Shown here: one piece after another, positions 7,459-15,562 of the stretch | Layout of the letters: every line of letters starts with the position of its first letter | Position numbering within the stretch: position 1 is the first letter of the stretch | DNA from: an uncultured Lachnospiraceae bacterium | GTDB taxonomy: Bacteria > Bacillota > Clostridia > Lachnospirales > Lachnospiraceae | Direction: 5' to 3' | Assembly (NCBI GenBank): GCA_902774125.1 | Contig: CACYHD010000017.1 | Coordinates: 26,427-59,003, forward strand | Length of the DNA: 32,577 bases | Position numbers and translations under genes: made by a program | Notes under the pieces: generated by a model | The model's input: the letters and a program-made list of their open reading frames with translations, nothing else | Told to the model about the DNA's origin: nothing | Databases searched by the model: none

Positions 7459-9411
7459 ATGAAGTTTTTTAAAAAGGCTTTAGCATCTGTTTTGTCACTT
7501 TCAATGGTATTTTCAGTTTCTATGATCGGAACAAACGTAAAAACTGAAAAAGTCAAAGCAGCTGCTACATCAAATTCTAAATTGGTTTGGAGTGATGAGT
7601 TTAATGGAAGTTCTCTAGATACATCAAAGTGGGGTTATGAAACCGGCGGCGGTGGCTGGGGAAATAATGAGTACCAGTACTACACTAATAGAAAAGACAA
7701 CGTTTATGTAAGTGGCGGTCAGTTACATATTAAAGCTAAAAAAGAATCATATGGTGGAAGAAACTATACATCAGGAAGAATTAATACAGCTGGAAAATTC
7801 ACAATGACTCATGGTTATGTTGAGGCAAGAATCGCACTTCCTTCATGCCAAGGTATTTGGCCAGCATTTTGGATGTTAGGTTCTAATATCGGTAGTGTCG
7901 GTTGGCCAAGATGTGGCGAAATCGATATTATGGAAGCAATCAATGCAGAAGCAAGAACATATAGCACATGTCACTGGGATAACAATGGACATGCAGAATA
8001 TGGTCAAAATATGGGACTAAATAATAGAACTGGATATCACACATACGCAGTTCAGTGGGATAGTAACTATATTAGAGGTTTCTGTGATGGAAACAAATAT
8101 TATGAAATGTATATTGGCGGCGGAGCTGGTAATACAGAAGAATTCCAGAGACCATTCTATCTACTACTTAACGTAGCAGTTTGTGGTAACTGGCCTGGAT
8201 TCTCAATTGACGAGGGAGCACTTCCTCAGGAAATGAAGGTTGATTACGTTCGTGTATATCAGGAGAATCCTAACTTCTCAAGTTCAGCAGGAAGTAGTGT
8301 AGACAAAAACACAGGATCATCAAATTCAGGATCATCTAATAGTGGTTCATCAAACTCAGGTTCAAGTAACACATCAACACCTGCTTCAGGCATGGGAATG
8401 AAATATAACAATGGTTCATCAGCAACAGCTTATGTAAATAGTTGTAAATGGGCAGATATTCACTATTCAGTTAACGGTGGTGGACAGCAGAATGTAAGAA
8501 TGACTCAGTCAGGTTCTAAGGCTACATACAATGTAGGCGGACTATCAAACGGTGCATCAGTAAGCTACTGGTTCACATACGCAGACTCAAACGGTGCTGC
8601 ACACGATACAGCTAAATATACATATAAGCACAGCTCAGGCAGCTCAAGTAGTTCAAGCTCATCAAGCAGCTCAAGCAGCTCAAGTAGCTCATCAAGCAGC
8701 TCAAGCTCATCTGTAAACACAAAATCAGGTGATGTTTATATTTATCAGGATGCTAACTACGGCGGAAGATCAGCTTCTCTAGGAGTTGGTAACTACACAC
8801 TTGCATCTCTACAGAATAAGGGATTCAAAAACGATGATCTATCATCAATCAAAGTTCCTTGGGGATACAAAGTAATTATGTACGCTGATGATAACTACAA
8901 GGGTTCAACTAAGATAGTTTATGCTGATACATCTTATGTAGGAAACGATTGGAACGATAAGGTTTCATCAATCAAGGTTCAGAAAGCACAGTACAAGATT
9001 GTTAACAGACACAGTGGACTTTGCCTAGACGTTAGTGGCGGAAGCAAAGACAATGGTGCTAACATTCAGCAGTGGAACGACAACGGTTCAAACGCTCAGA
9101 AGTGGACAGTAAACTTTAACAAGGGCGATTCAACATACGTATTAGTTAACGTTGGTAGCGGCAAAGCTATGGATATGGGCGGATGGTCCAAGGACAATGG
9201 TGGAAACTGCATCCAGTGGGATAACAACAATACAGACAACCAGAGATGGTACATCACATCAATTGACGCTGGTTATTCATTCTTGATTAACAAATACAGC
9301 AATAAGGGATTAGACGTAGCTAACTGGAGTACAGCTGCAGGTGGAAACGTTCACCAGTGGGATTACAAAGCTAACGCTAACCAGCAGTGGAAGTTTGTAA
9401 GAGTAAACTAA
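7459..9411 (+). CDS. Secreted beta-1,3-glucanase: GH16, CBM56, beta/gamma-crystallin, ricin-B lectin
   Basis: A 650-residue exported enzyme. The start is ATG 7459, ten bases after GGAGG; the in-frame TTG at 7453 is too close to that site. Residues 1-35 are a signal peptide (KAAA cleavage region). GH16 spans about 38-266, with catalytic GEIDIME: Glu154 nucleophile, Asp156, Glu159 acid/base, the laminarinase/lichenase form. After a (Ser-Gly-Ser-Ser-Asn) linker comes a CBM56-type beta-1,3-glucan-binding module at about 312-391 (HYSVNGGGQQNVRMT, YWFTYADSNG). A run of 24 serines follows. The beta/gamma-crystallin domain at about 424-510 has two Ca2+-clamp motifs, NDDLSS and NDKVSS. A ricin-type trefoil (CBM13) at about 512-650 has QW/QKW repeats. 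There is no anchoring motif, so the enzyme is probably released. Likely substrates are laminarin, callose or fungal/yeast glucan; GH16 alone does not fix the linkage. Confidence 0.93.
   Translation: MKFFKKALASVLSLSMVFSVSMIGTNVKTEKVKAAATSNSKLVWSDEFNGSSLDTSKWGYETGGGGWGNNEYQYYTNRKDNVYVSGGQLHIKAKKESYGGRNYTSGRINTAGKFTMTHGYVEARIALPSCQGIWPAFWMLGSNIGSVGWPRCGEIDIMEAINAEARTYSTCHWDNNGHAEYGQNMGLNNRTGYHTYAVQWDSNYIRGFCDGNKYYEMYIGGGAGNTEEFQRPFYLLLNVAVCGNWPGFSIDEGALPQEMKVDYVRVYQENPNFSSSAGSSVDKNTGSSNSGSSNSGSSNSGSSNTSTPASGMGMKYNNGSSATAYVNSCKWADIHYSVNGGGQQNVRMTQSGSKATYNVGGLSNGASVSYWFTYADSNGAAHDTAKYTYKHSSGSSSSSSSSSSSSSSSSSSSSSSSSVNTKSGDVYIYQDANYGGRSASLGVGNYTLASLQNKGFKNDDLSSIKVPWGYKVIMYADDNYKGSTKIVYADTSYVGNDWNDKVSSIKVQKAQYKIVNRHSGLCLDVSGGSKDNGANIQQWNDNGSNAQKWTVNFNKGDSTYVLVNVGSGKAMDMGGWSKDNGGNCIQWDNNNTDNQRWYITSIDAGYSFLINKYSNKGLDVANWSTAAGGNVHQWDYKANANQQWKFVRVN
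8641..8712 (+). repeat. Poly-serine tract of 24 codons (AGC/TCA/AGT repeats)
   Basis: A hexamer AGCTCA and variants repeat without interruption and encode 24 serines between the CBM56 and crystallin modules. Both serine codon families (AGY and TCN) are mixed. Slippage in units of three or six bases would change linker length without shifting the frame. Confidence 0.9.
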
Positions 9412-9506
9412 AAAAAGAATTAAAATAGACTATTGAATAACAGCAGAAGTGATTTGCTATAGCTTTAAGCAAAAAATAAGCACAAATCAATAGTTGATTT
9501 AATTAA

Positions 9507-9550
9507 AAAATAGGTAAATGATGTTATGAAAAACATCATTTACCTATTTT
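9507..9550 (+). terminator. Terminator of the glucanase gene
   Basis: A perfect 19-bp stem (AAAATAGGTAAATGATGTT / AACATCATTTACCTATTTT) with a six-base loop ATGAAA and A/T flanks on both sides. It can act in both directions and therefore also against read-through from nth, which is convergent. Confidence 0.88.
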
Positions 9551-9562
9551 AAATTTCAAAAC

Positions 9563-9722
9563 TATTTTTTGAAGAACAGCATAATAATAAAGACTGATTT
9601 AAAACAATCTGCAGAGATGATATATTTAATCAATTAAATTATGAGTAATAATTGTAATTAAATATCATCTCGAAGCCGTTTTAAATCAGTCTTTATTATA
9701 AATGCTGTTTATAAAAAATATT
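9563..9722. repeat. Large imperfect palindrome between convergent genes
   Basis: The arms 9563-9604 and 9678-9722 are near-complementary. Their core, ATAATAAAGACTGATTTAAAAC, is matched exactly by its complement in the right arm, and AACAGCA at 9575-9581 pairs with the TGCTGTT end at about 9703-9709. An inner stem GAGATGATA / TATCATCTC (near 9613 and 9663) continues the fold. The whole could make one hairpin of roughly 160 bases. It may be the nth transcript end, a MITE-like element or a structured RNA. No target-site duplication was seen. Confidence 0.7.
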
Positions 9723-9730
9723 TTACAAAA

Positions 9731-10363
9731 CTATATATGTTTTTTACAAATAGACGACAGGCAACAGCGGTCACAATGTGGTGTTGTACGTGCTGTACAA
9801 ACATCTCTTCCGTGAAGTACAAGTCTATGGCAGAAATCACTTCCTTCATCTTCTGGGATTATTTTCCATAATGCCATTTCAACTTTCTTAGGATCCTTCT
9901 CACCATCCACAAGACCAAAACGATTAACTAATCTAATACAATGTGTATCTGTAACTATTGCAGGTTTGCCATACACATCACCAAGTATTAAGTTAGCACT
10001 TTTTCGTCCAACACCCGGTAGTTTTAGTAAATCCTTCATATTATCTGGAACAGTATAATTAAATTCATCTCTTAGCATAGTCATACAAGCTTTTATATCT
10101 CTAGCTTTGCTTTTTCCAAGGCCACATGGCTTGACGATAGCTTCTATAGCCTCTACAGGAGCGTCTGCTATAGCGTCTATATCAGGATATTTCTCGTACA
10201 GATTAGGCACAATACGGTTAACGCGTTCATCTGTGCACTGAGCGGCTAATCTAACGGAAATAAGCAATTTCCAGGCTATGCTAATGTCTAAGGAACATTC
10301 CGCGTCAGGATATTCTTGTTTTAGTAATTCTATTATTTCTATAGCTCTTTGTTTTTTTGTCAT
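9731..10363 (-). CDS. nth: Endonuclease III
   Basis: A 210-residue base-excision repair glycosylase/AP lyase for oxidised pyrimidines. The helix-hairpin-helix LPGVGRKSANLI carries the catalytic Lys121, and the active aspartate is Asp139 in VTDTHC, one off E. coli Lys120/Asp138. The 4Fe-4S cysteines are at the C-terminus, but their spacing is C-x7-C-x2-C-x5-C (CTARTTPHC...), one residue longer in the first gap than the usual C-x6-C. The minus-strand reading was checked and no frameshift explains the extra residue. Ribosome site AGGA lies 8 bases before the ATG. The gene is alone, convergent with the glucanase and divergent from the two-component operon. Confidence 0.95.
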   Translation of the reverse strand: MTKKQRAIEIIELLKQEYPDAECSLDISIAWKLLISVRLAAQCTDERVNRIVPNLYEKYPDIDAIADAPVEAIEAIVKPCGLGKSKARDIKACMTMLRDEFNYTVPDNMKDLLKLPGVGRKSANLILGDVYGKPAIVTDTHCIRLVNRFGLVDGEKDPKKVEMALWKIIPEDEGSDFCHRLVLHGRDVCTARTTPHCDRCCLSSICKKHI

Positions 10364-10435
10364 TTGTTAATTCCTTTTTTTAAAATTGTTTTATTGTATT
10401 TTACCATAATCCGGAGAAAAAATACTATTTTTGTA

Positions 10436-10472
10436 TTCTAATGTAGTTTTAATGTTTAGGTATTACTATAAT
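10436..10472 (+). promoter_or_regulatory. Direct-repeat operator and promoter of the two-component operon (site 2)
   Basis: CTAATGT (10438-10444) and TTAATGT (10449-10455) are 11 bp apart, followed after 11 bases by TATAAT (10467-10472). The context TTCTAATGTA is identical to site 1. The motif lies in front of the response regulator's own gene, which suggests autoregulation. The flanking AGGTATTA-TATA part is nearly the same as at site 4. Confidence 0.65.
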
Positions 10473-10533
10473 TATGCTAGAATAAGTAGGATTGAATTAG
10501 ATAATAATAGGTTTTGCACTAAGGAGGATATAA

Positions 10534-11208
10534 ATGAGACTTTTATTTGCAGAAGATGAAGAGGATTTGAATGCAATAGTTAAGATGAAACTTGAATCAG
10601 AGGGATACTTGGTTGATGCTTGCTTAGATGGAGAGGAAGCTATCGACTGTTTCGATATGGCTGAGTATGATTTGGTTATATTAGATATTATGATGCCAAT
10701 GGTTGATGGATTTGGCGTTTTAGAGCATATACGTAATTCAGGCAGTAAGGTTCCAGTGTTGTTTTTGACAGCAAGGGATTCTGTGGATGATAAGGTTAAA
10801 GGGCTAGATAGCGGAGCTAATGATTACTTAATTAAACCATTTGCTTTAGAGGAATTAATGGCTAGAGTTAGGGCTTTGACACGTAATGCTTTTGGTGAAA
10901 CTGAGAATACACTTAGTATTGCAGACTTAACTATGGATATTAACCGCCATGTTGTTACTAGAGGTGGCGAGGAAATTGAACTTTCTGCTAAGGAATATCA
11001 GTTGCTTGAATACCTTCTTCTTAACAAGGGAATTGTTATTTCCAGAGAAAAAATCGAGAACCATATATGGAATTATGATTATGAAGGTGGTACTAACGTT
11101 GTGGATGTTTACATTAGTTATCTTCGTAAAAAAATCGATGGTGGAAGAGATGTTAAGTTAATTAATACTGTTAGAGGAAGCGGATATGTCATTAAAGAAA
11201 AGAAATAA
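10534..11208 (+). CDS. OmpR/PhoB-family response regulator
   Basis: A 224-residue two-domain regulator. The receiver domain (1-115) has the acidic pocket Glu7-Asp8, phospho-acceptor Asp51 in VILDIMMP, Thr79 and Lys101 in YLIKPF, all the residues needed for phosphorylation. The C-terminal winged helix (about 128-222) has the usual LSAKEYQLLEYLLLNKG and the recognition helix and wing region NVVDVYISYLRKKID...RGSGYVI. Members of this family bind direct repeats of 10-11 bp, and such repeats lie upstream of this gene and three neighbouring units. The histidine kinase gene overlaps its end by 23 bases. AGGAGG-type site (AAGGAGG) precedes ATG 10534. Confidence 0.95.
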   Translation: MRLLFAEDEEDLNAIVKMKLESEGYLVDACLDGEEAIDCFDMAEYDLVILDIMMPMVDGFGVLEHIRNSGSKVPVLFLTARDSVDDKVKGLDSGANDYLIKPFALEELMARVRALTRNAFGETENTLSIADLTMDINRHVVTRGGEEIELSAKEYQLLEYLLLNKGIVISREKIENHIWNYDYEGGTNVVDVYISYLRKKIDGGRDVKLINTVRGSGYVIKEKK

Positions 11209-12622
11209 ACGATCTATACGATTTAATATAACTATATCATTTGCATTGGCTATGATTATTATCGCTATTCTTACTTTTGTGCTAGTACGATTTGTTAGCC
11301 AGGAAATATTAGAGAGTACAACAAGTAAGTATTTAATGAGTGCGGTTGATAGCAATGCGAATAAAATTGACTATGTGAAAAAGAAAAGTTCAAAAAGCAA
11401 GATTCGTAAAGATATAGTAATTAAGTACAAGAAGGGCTATCTGGAAATTGATAGAGACTTTTTAGGTATTATGCATGATGTCGAAAGTGGACTGTATGAT
11501 GAAAACGGAGACATGCTTTATGGTAAGAACCCTCTTGCAGATGAAAAAAAGATTGATTTTGTTCCATCTTTTTCAACATCTAGAATTTATAAACAAAAAA
11601 TCAATGGTAAACCTTATTATATTTATGATCGTAAAATTGTAGGAAACCACAAGAAAGGTCTTTGGATTAGAGGTATGGTGTCTCTAGTTCAAGAGGAAAA
11701 GCAGCTTATGGATATTACAAAAGCCACAGCTGTTTTTTTGCCGTTAGTAATTATTATAGCTATTATAGTTGGATTTCTTATATCTAACAGAATAATTAGA
11801 CCTATTAGGAAGATGGAAACTGTAACTTCTAATATTTCTAAGGGATCTGATCTGAAAAAACGAATCGAAGTTGGTGATGGTAAGGATGAGTTGACGATGC
11901 TTGCTAGAGATTTCAACGAAATGATTGAAAGGTTGGATGACTCATTTGAGGCGGAGAAGAGATTTATATCAGATGCCTCCCATGAGCTTAGAACTCCTAT
12001 GTCTGTAATAATGGCTCAGATGGAACTTACTATGGAAAAGGAAAGAACAGCGCCAGAGTACAAGGCAGCTATGGAAGTAATTTCCAGACAGAGCAATAGA
12101 ATGAGCACATTAATTGACAATTTGCTTGATTACACTAGATTAGAGCAACGTGCTCAAGAGTATGAGATGATTCAATTTGATTTAACTGATTTAGTTAGAT
12201 CAATATGTCATGATATGAAACTTGTTAAGACCAAAAACATAACACTTGAATATGATGTTGAAGAAGGAATAAATGTTAAGGGGAATCAGGTTTTGGTTTC
12301 TAGAATGCTACAAAATTTAATAGACAATGCCTATAAGTACGGTAATGATGATGGACATATTTGGGTTACATTAAAGAAAAGTCCAAGTGGTGATGTGGTA
12401 TTGTCAGTTAAGGATGATGGAATTGGTATTAGCGAAGAAGGTCAAAAACATATTTTTGACAGATTCTACAGAGAAGATACATCAAGAACACATAAGAAAC
12501 GACTATCATACGGATATGGTTTGGGCTTGTCTATGGTGAAAAAAATAGCTCAGATGCACGGTGCCCAATGTCTAGTTGACAGTAAGGAAGGCGTAGGAAG
12601 TCAGTTTGTTATTATATTCTAA
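11186..12622 (+). CDS. Membrane sensor histidine kinase
   Basis: A 478-residue kinase. Membrane helix 1 is at about 14-36 and helix 2 at about 181-201; between them lies an outside sensor region of about 145 residues that is rich in lysine and not a domain I recognise. HAMP follows (about 202-255). The HisKA box is FISDASHELRTP with His266. The ATPase part has the N box NLIDNAYKYG, G1 DDGIGI, the F box region FDRFYREDTSRTHKK and G2 GYGLGLSM. It starts inside the regulator gene with a GAGGAAG site, so the two are translationally coupled. Its stop codon TAA is part of operator site 3. It presumably phosphorylates the regulator encoded just before it; the signal is unknown. Confidence 0.94.
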   Translation: MSLKKRNKRSIRFNITISFALAMIIIAILTFVLVRFVSQEILESTTSKYLMSAVDSNANKIDYVKKKSSKSKIRKDIVIKYKKGYLEIDRDFLGIMHDVESGLYDENGDMLYGKNPLADEKKIDFVPSFSTSRIYKQKINGKPYYIYDRKIVGNHKKGLWIRGMVSLVQEEKQLMDITKATAVFLPLVIIIAIIVGFLISNRIIRPIRKMETVTSNISKGSDLKKRIEVGDGKDELTMLARDFNEMIERLDDSFEAEKRFISDASHELRTPMSVIMAQMELTMEKERTAPEYKAAMEVISRQSNRMSTLIDNLLDYTRLEQRAQEYEMIQFDLTDLVRSICHDMKLVKTKNITLEYDVEEGINVKGNQVLVSRMLQNLIDNAYKYGNDDGHIWVTLKKSPSGDVVLSVKDDGIGISEEGQKHIFDRFYREDTSRTHKKRLSYGYGLGLSMVKKIAQMHGAQCLVDSKEGVGSQFVIIF

Positions 12623-12655
12623 TGTGGGTTTAATATTTGCGTAATAACATATAGT
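12617..12655 (+). promoter_or_regulatory. Direct-repeat operator and promoter of the PepSY-LRR operon (site 3)
   Basis: CTAATGT (12619-12625) and TTAATAT (12630-12636) are again 11 bp apart, with TATAGT (12650-12655) as the -10 candidate. The first repeat includes the stop codon of the histidine kinase. The second repeat has one change from the other sites. Confidence 0.55.
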
Positions 12656-12768
12656 TATAAACAGTAAAAGTAGGTATATTAGTACATACAATTTTGCTAA
12701 AAACTGTAAGATAAAACGTAATTAAAGCTATTTGTTGATTTGATTAATAGCATTAGTAGGTGAATGAT

Positions 12769-13560
12769 ATGAAAAAGATATTTTCTGACAAAAGAATAAA
12801 AATAGTTTTGATTAGCTGTTTGGCAATAGCGTTAATTGTTATTGGTGGTATTTATGCGGCACGAACAATTGCCAGAAATAGTTCGATAGGTGAGGATGCT
12901 GCGGCGAGTTTTGCATATTTGGATGCTGAAGTAGAAAGCAGTGATGTCACAAACAGTACTATAAAGTTTGAGTACAAGGATGGGTCTTATGTTTATATAG
13001 TTAAGTTCCAAACAGACCAAGCAAAATACAGCTATGTTGTTAAGGCTTCAAACGGAATAATTCTTAATAAAAAAGTTATCAAGCTAAAGAAAACTAAAAC
13101 AAATAAGAGTGATAAGAAAAAGCATAAGAAAAAAAAGAAACATTCCAAGGACAAAGAAAAGACAACGGATGAGGAAACATACAAATCCAGTACTAATTAT
13201 GGAAGAGTTAATAAATCTCATAATAAAGTAAAAACAACGCTAACATATGATGAAGAAGATGATTATATAACAGTTGATAAGGCGAAGTCTATTGCTCAGT
13301 CAAGCGCTGGAGAATCATCAGCTGTTTTTACTGTGGCACAGATGGGAACAGAAAACGGTGTGGATGTATATTATGTTCATTTCACTGCTGGAAATAATGA
13401 GTATCAATATGTCATTAATGCTAAGTCTGGATCTATTATGGGTAGTCAAAAAATATCCCATAAAGAAACTAAAAAAGATGACAGTGGTGATAACGAAGGT
13501 GATGATAGCGGAGATGATGGTGATAACGGAAATCAAGATGGAAATGGAGAAATAGATTAA
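12769..13560 (+). CDS. Membrane-anchored protein with two PepSY-like domains
   Basis: A 263-residue protein. ATG 12769 is chosen because AGGTG (12757-12761) is seven bases before it; a GTG at 12760 overlaps that site. One membrane helix (about 11-31) leaves the rest outside. PepSY-like domain 1 is at about 38-100 (SSVTNSTIKFEYKDGSYVYIVKF type, ending ASNGIIL) and domain 2 at about 165-228 (ITVDKAKSIAQ...YYVHFTAGNNEYQYVINAKSG). Between them is a strongly basic Lys-rich linker (about 102-136), and the protein ends in an Asp/Gly-rich acidic tail. PepSY proteins often accompany two-component systems and peptidases in Firmicutes and may modulate proteolysis or sensing. The LRR gene follows 29 bases later, probably in the same transcript. 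Confidence 0.82.
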   Translation: MKKIFSDKRIKIVLISCLAIALIVIGGIYAARTIARNSSIGEDAAASFAYLDAEVESSDVTNSTIKFEYKDGSYVYIVKFQTDQAKYSYVVKASNGIILNKKVIKLKKTKTNKSDKKKHKKKKKHSKDKEKTTDEETYKSSTNYGRVNKSHNKVKTTLTYDEEDDYITVDKAKSIAQSSAGESSAVFTVAQMGTENGVDVYYVHFTAGNNEYQYVINAKSGSIMGSQKISHKETKKDDSGDNEGDDSGDDGDNGNQDGNGEID

Positions 13561-13589
13561 TCCAATTGTTTAATAAAAAAGGAAAATGA

Positions 13590-15458
13590 ATGATGAAGAA
13601 GTTACTGAAAAAAACAATAATTGCTGTATGTTTTTTTGCAGCCATTGTAATTGTATTTGGTATGGCAAAGGACGTGTCAGCTAAGTCTAAGATTACTTAT
13701 AAGTTAAAGAAGGGAACTTTGACTATAAAGGGAAAAGGTGATATTCCTAAGAAGAAAACATTTAAGAACAACAAAAAGATAAAGAAAGTTGTAATCAAAA
13801 AAGGTATTAAGTCAATACCTAACAATGCTTTTAGAAAATGTACCAAGCTAAAGAAAGTAACTATTCCAACTTCTGTTAAGAAGATAGGTGCATGTGCTTT
13901 TTATGGCACAAGATTAAAGAAACTTACAATTCCTAAGAATACAAAGCAGATTGGTGATGGATTTGTTAGTAACTGCAATTCTCTAGAAGTGTTAACTGTT
14001 CCTGGAGACTTTGCAATGGTAAATGAAGAAGGTTATCATGCAGGATATAGTCCGATTAATGACACATACTTAGTTCAAGTTAAGTTTAACAGTAATCTTA
14101 ACTACAAGATTTGCGGATACTTTAGAACTATGAACTTCGGTGTTGCAAAGAATGATAAGAATTTTAAAACAATTGATGGAGTTGTTTATACTAAGGATGG
14201 TTCCGGTATTGTAAGAGTGCCCTCAGAAAGAACGTCTTTGGCAATTGCTAATGGATGCCAGACTGTTTATACAGCTGCTTTATCGTACCAGTTCGGAGAT
14301 AATAGAGTTGTTTCAAAACTTGCTAATGTAACAATTCCAGCAAGCGTAACGAAAATTACTAATAAGAAGTATAATGTTAATGCTTTTGTACCTAAATCAC
14401 AAAAAATCAATTTTAAGATAATAGATCAAAGTAAATTATCAATTAATGATTTTGTGATATTGAAAAATGCTTTTGGAATCAAATCTTCTAAGTTGGCTAA
14501 AATGCTTCCTGAAAGAATAAAGTTTGATGAGGAATATAAAGTATATATAGGTGACAACAAATACTTAGTTTCTGGGGGAGGAGATTATATTGTAATTCCT
14601 GAAGGAGTTGAGATTATTTGTGAAGAAGCATTCAAGGGGTATTCTAGACCAATAATAAATAAACTAGTTGTACCGGAAGGTGTAAAAGAAATAAGAGATT
14701 ATGCCTTTGATAGTGCTTATTTCCAAGAAATGATATTGCCTGAATCGCTTACTTTGATTGGAGAAGGAGCATTTTATAATTGTGATCATCTCGAAAAAAT
14801 TAATATTCCTAAAAACATAAATGTGATTAATGATTTTGTTTTTTGGTTTTCAAGGTCTCTTAAAAAGGTTAATTTTGAAGGTAAAATAACATCATTTGGC
14901 AAGAATGCATTTGCATACACCAATGTTAATATTAATGAACTTCTTAAGGTTGATGGATTGAAGAAGTTGGGGGATAGTGTTTTTGACAGCGTAGATTTCA
15001 AAAATATTACTATTCCAGCAACAATCGAAACTATTGGAACTAATGTTTTTGACTTCTTTAATTATGGTGGAATTAGATACGTTACCTTTGAAGGAAGTAC
15101 CAACAATTATACTCCTTTAATGTTTGCAAATTATTATGAAAATGGTAATCTTTCATTTACACAAGGAATTAAAGATGCTTTTACCGGATTACATGTTGGA
15201 CGTACAAACCTAAATAAGAAAAATTACGAAATATCTTTGTGGTGGATTAAAGTAAGCGATGCAACAGGATATGAAATTAGACTAAGTAAAGATGCTGCAG
15301 GCAAAAAAGGTGTTAGAAAAATCTTTGCTAAGTATAATGAGAATTCTAAAATATTATCAGATAAGAAATCTGATAAGCATATATACGCTAGAATTAGACC
15401 ATATAAGCTGGAAAACGGCAAGAAAGTTTATGGTAAGTGGACTGTGCAGGTGATGTAA
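13590..15458 (+). CDS. BspA-like leucine-rich repeat surface protein, copy 1
   Basis: A 622-residue secreted protein. Signal peptide 1-33 ends at DVSA-KS. A very basic stretch (KKGTLTIKGKGDIPKKKTFK) leads into LRR_5 repeats at about 50-130 (IPNNAFRKCTKLKKVTIP, IGACAFYGTRLKKLTIP). The middle is less repetitive. A second repeat block sits at about 345-510 (ICEEAFKGY, IRDYAFDSA, IGEGAFYNCDHLEKINIP). The C-terminal 80 residues (IKVSDATGYEIRLSKDAAG...RPYKLENGKKVYGKWT) look like a fibronectin-III-like module common in Lachnospiraceae surface proteins. There is no sortase or cell-wall repeat motif. BspA-type LRRs mediate adhesion to host or surface ligands; the ligand here is unknown. It is about three-quarters identical by eye to copy 2. 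Confidence 0.88.
   Translation: MMKKLLKKTIIAVCFFAAIVIVFGMAKDVSAKSKITYKLKKGTLTIKGKGDIPKKKTFKNNKKIKKVVIKKGIKSIPNNAFRKCTKLKKVTIPTSVKKIGACAFYGTRLKKLTIPKNTKQIGDGFVSNCNSLEVLTVPGDFAMVNEEGYHAGYSPINDTYLVQVKFNSNLNYKICGYFRTMNFGVAKNDKNFKTIDGVVYTKDGSGIVRVPSERTSLAIANGCQTVYTAALSYQFGDNRVVSKLANVTIPASVTKITNKKYNVNAFVPKSQKINFKIIDQSKLSINDFVILKNAFGIKSSKLAKMLPERIKFDEEYKVYIGDNKYLVSGGGDYIVIPEGVEIICEEAFKGYSRPIINKLVVPEGVKEIRDYAFDSAYFQEMILPESLTLIGEGAFYNCDHLEKINIPKNINVINDFVFWFSRSLKKVNFEGKITSFGKNAFAYTNVNINELLKVDGLKKLGDSVFDSVDFKNITIPATIETIGTNVFDFFNYGGIRYVTFEGSTNNYTPLMFANYYENGNLSFTQGIKDAFTGLHVGRTNLNKKNYEISLWWIKVSDATGYEIRLSKDAAGKKGVRKIFAKYNENSKILSDKKSDKHIYARIRPYKLENGKKVYGKWTVQVM
13656..13705 (+). repeat. 50-bp segment identical to 15782-15831
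   Basis: The DNA coding for the signal-peptide end and first mature residues (GMAKDVSAKSKITYK) is identical base for base in both LRR genes, including third positions. The surrounding sequence differs at many silent sites. Confidence 0.9.
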
Positions 15459-15531
15459 TGATAAAAGTTTAATTAAAAAGTATTGCATATATAAAATATA
15501 AAATACAACAGAAAAAATATAATAGAAAAGT

Positions 15532-15562
15532 AAGATTAGAATTTTTTTAAGATTCTAATCTT
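15532..15562 (+). terminator. Stem-loop between the two LRR genes
   Basis: AAGATTAGAAT (15532-15542) pairs perfectly with ATTCTAATCTT (15552-15562), and ATTTTAATTTT follows. It could terminate the PepSY-LRR transcript. Its right arm is also the first half of operator site 4, so the two readings overlap. Confidence 0.55.

Noticed and set aside
8314-8712. Short direct repeats that might suggest a CRISPR array
   Set aside because: They are in-frame serine-rich linker codons inside the glucanase, without spacers.
9563-9722. Insertion sequence or MITE call
   Set aside because: No target-site duplication and no second copy in the window, so it is reported only as a palindrome.
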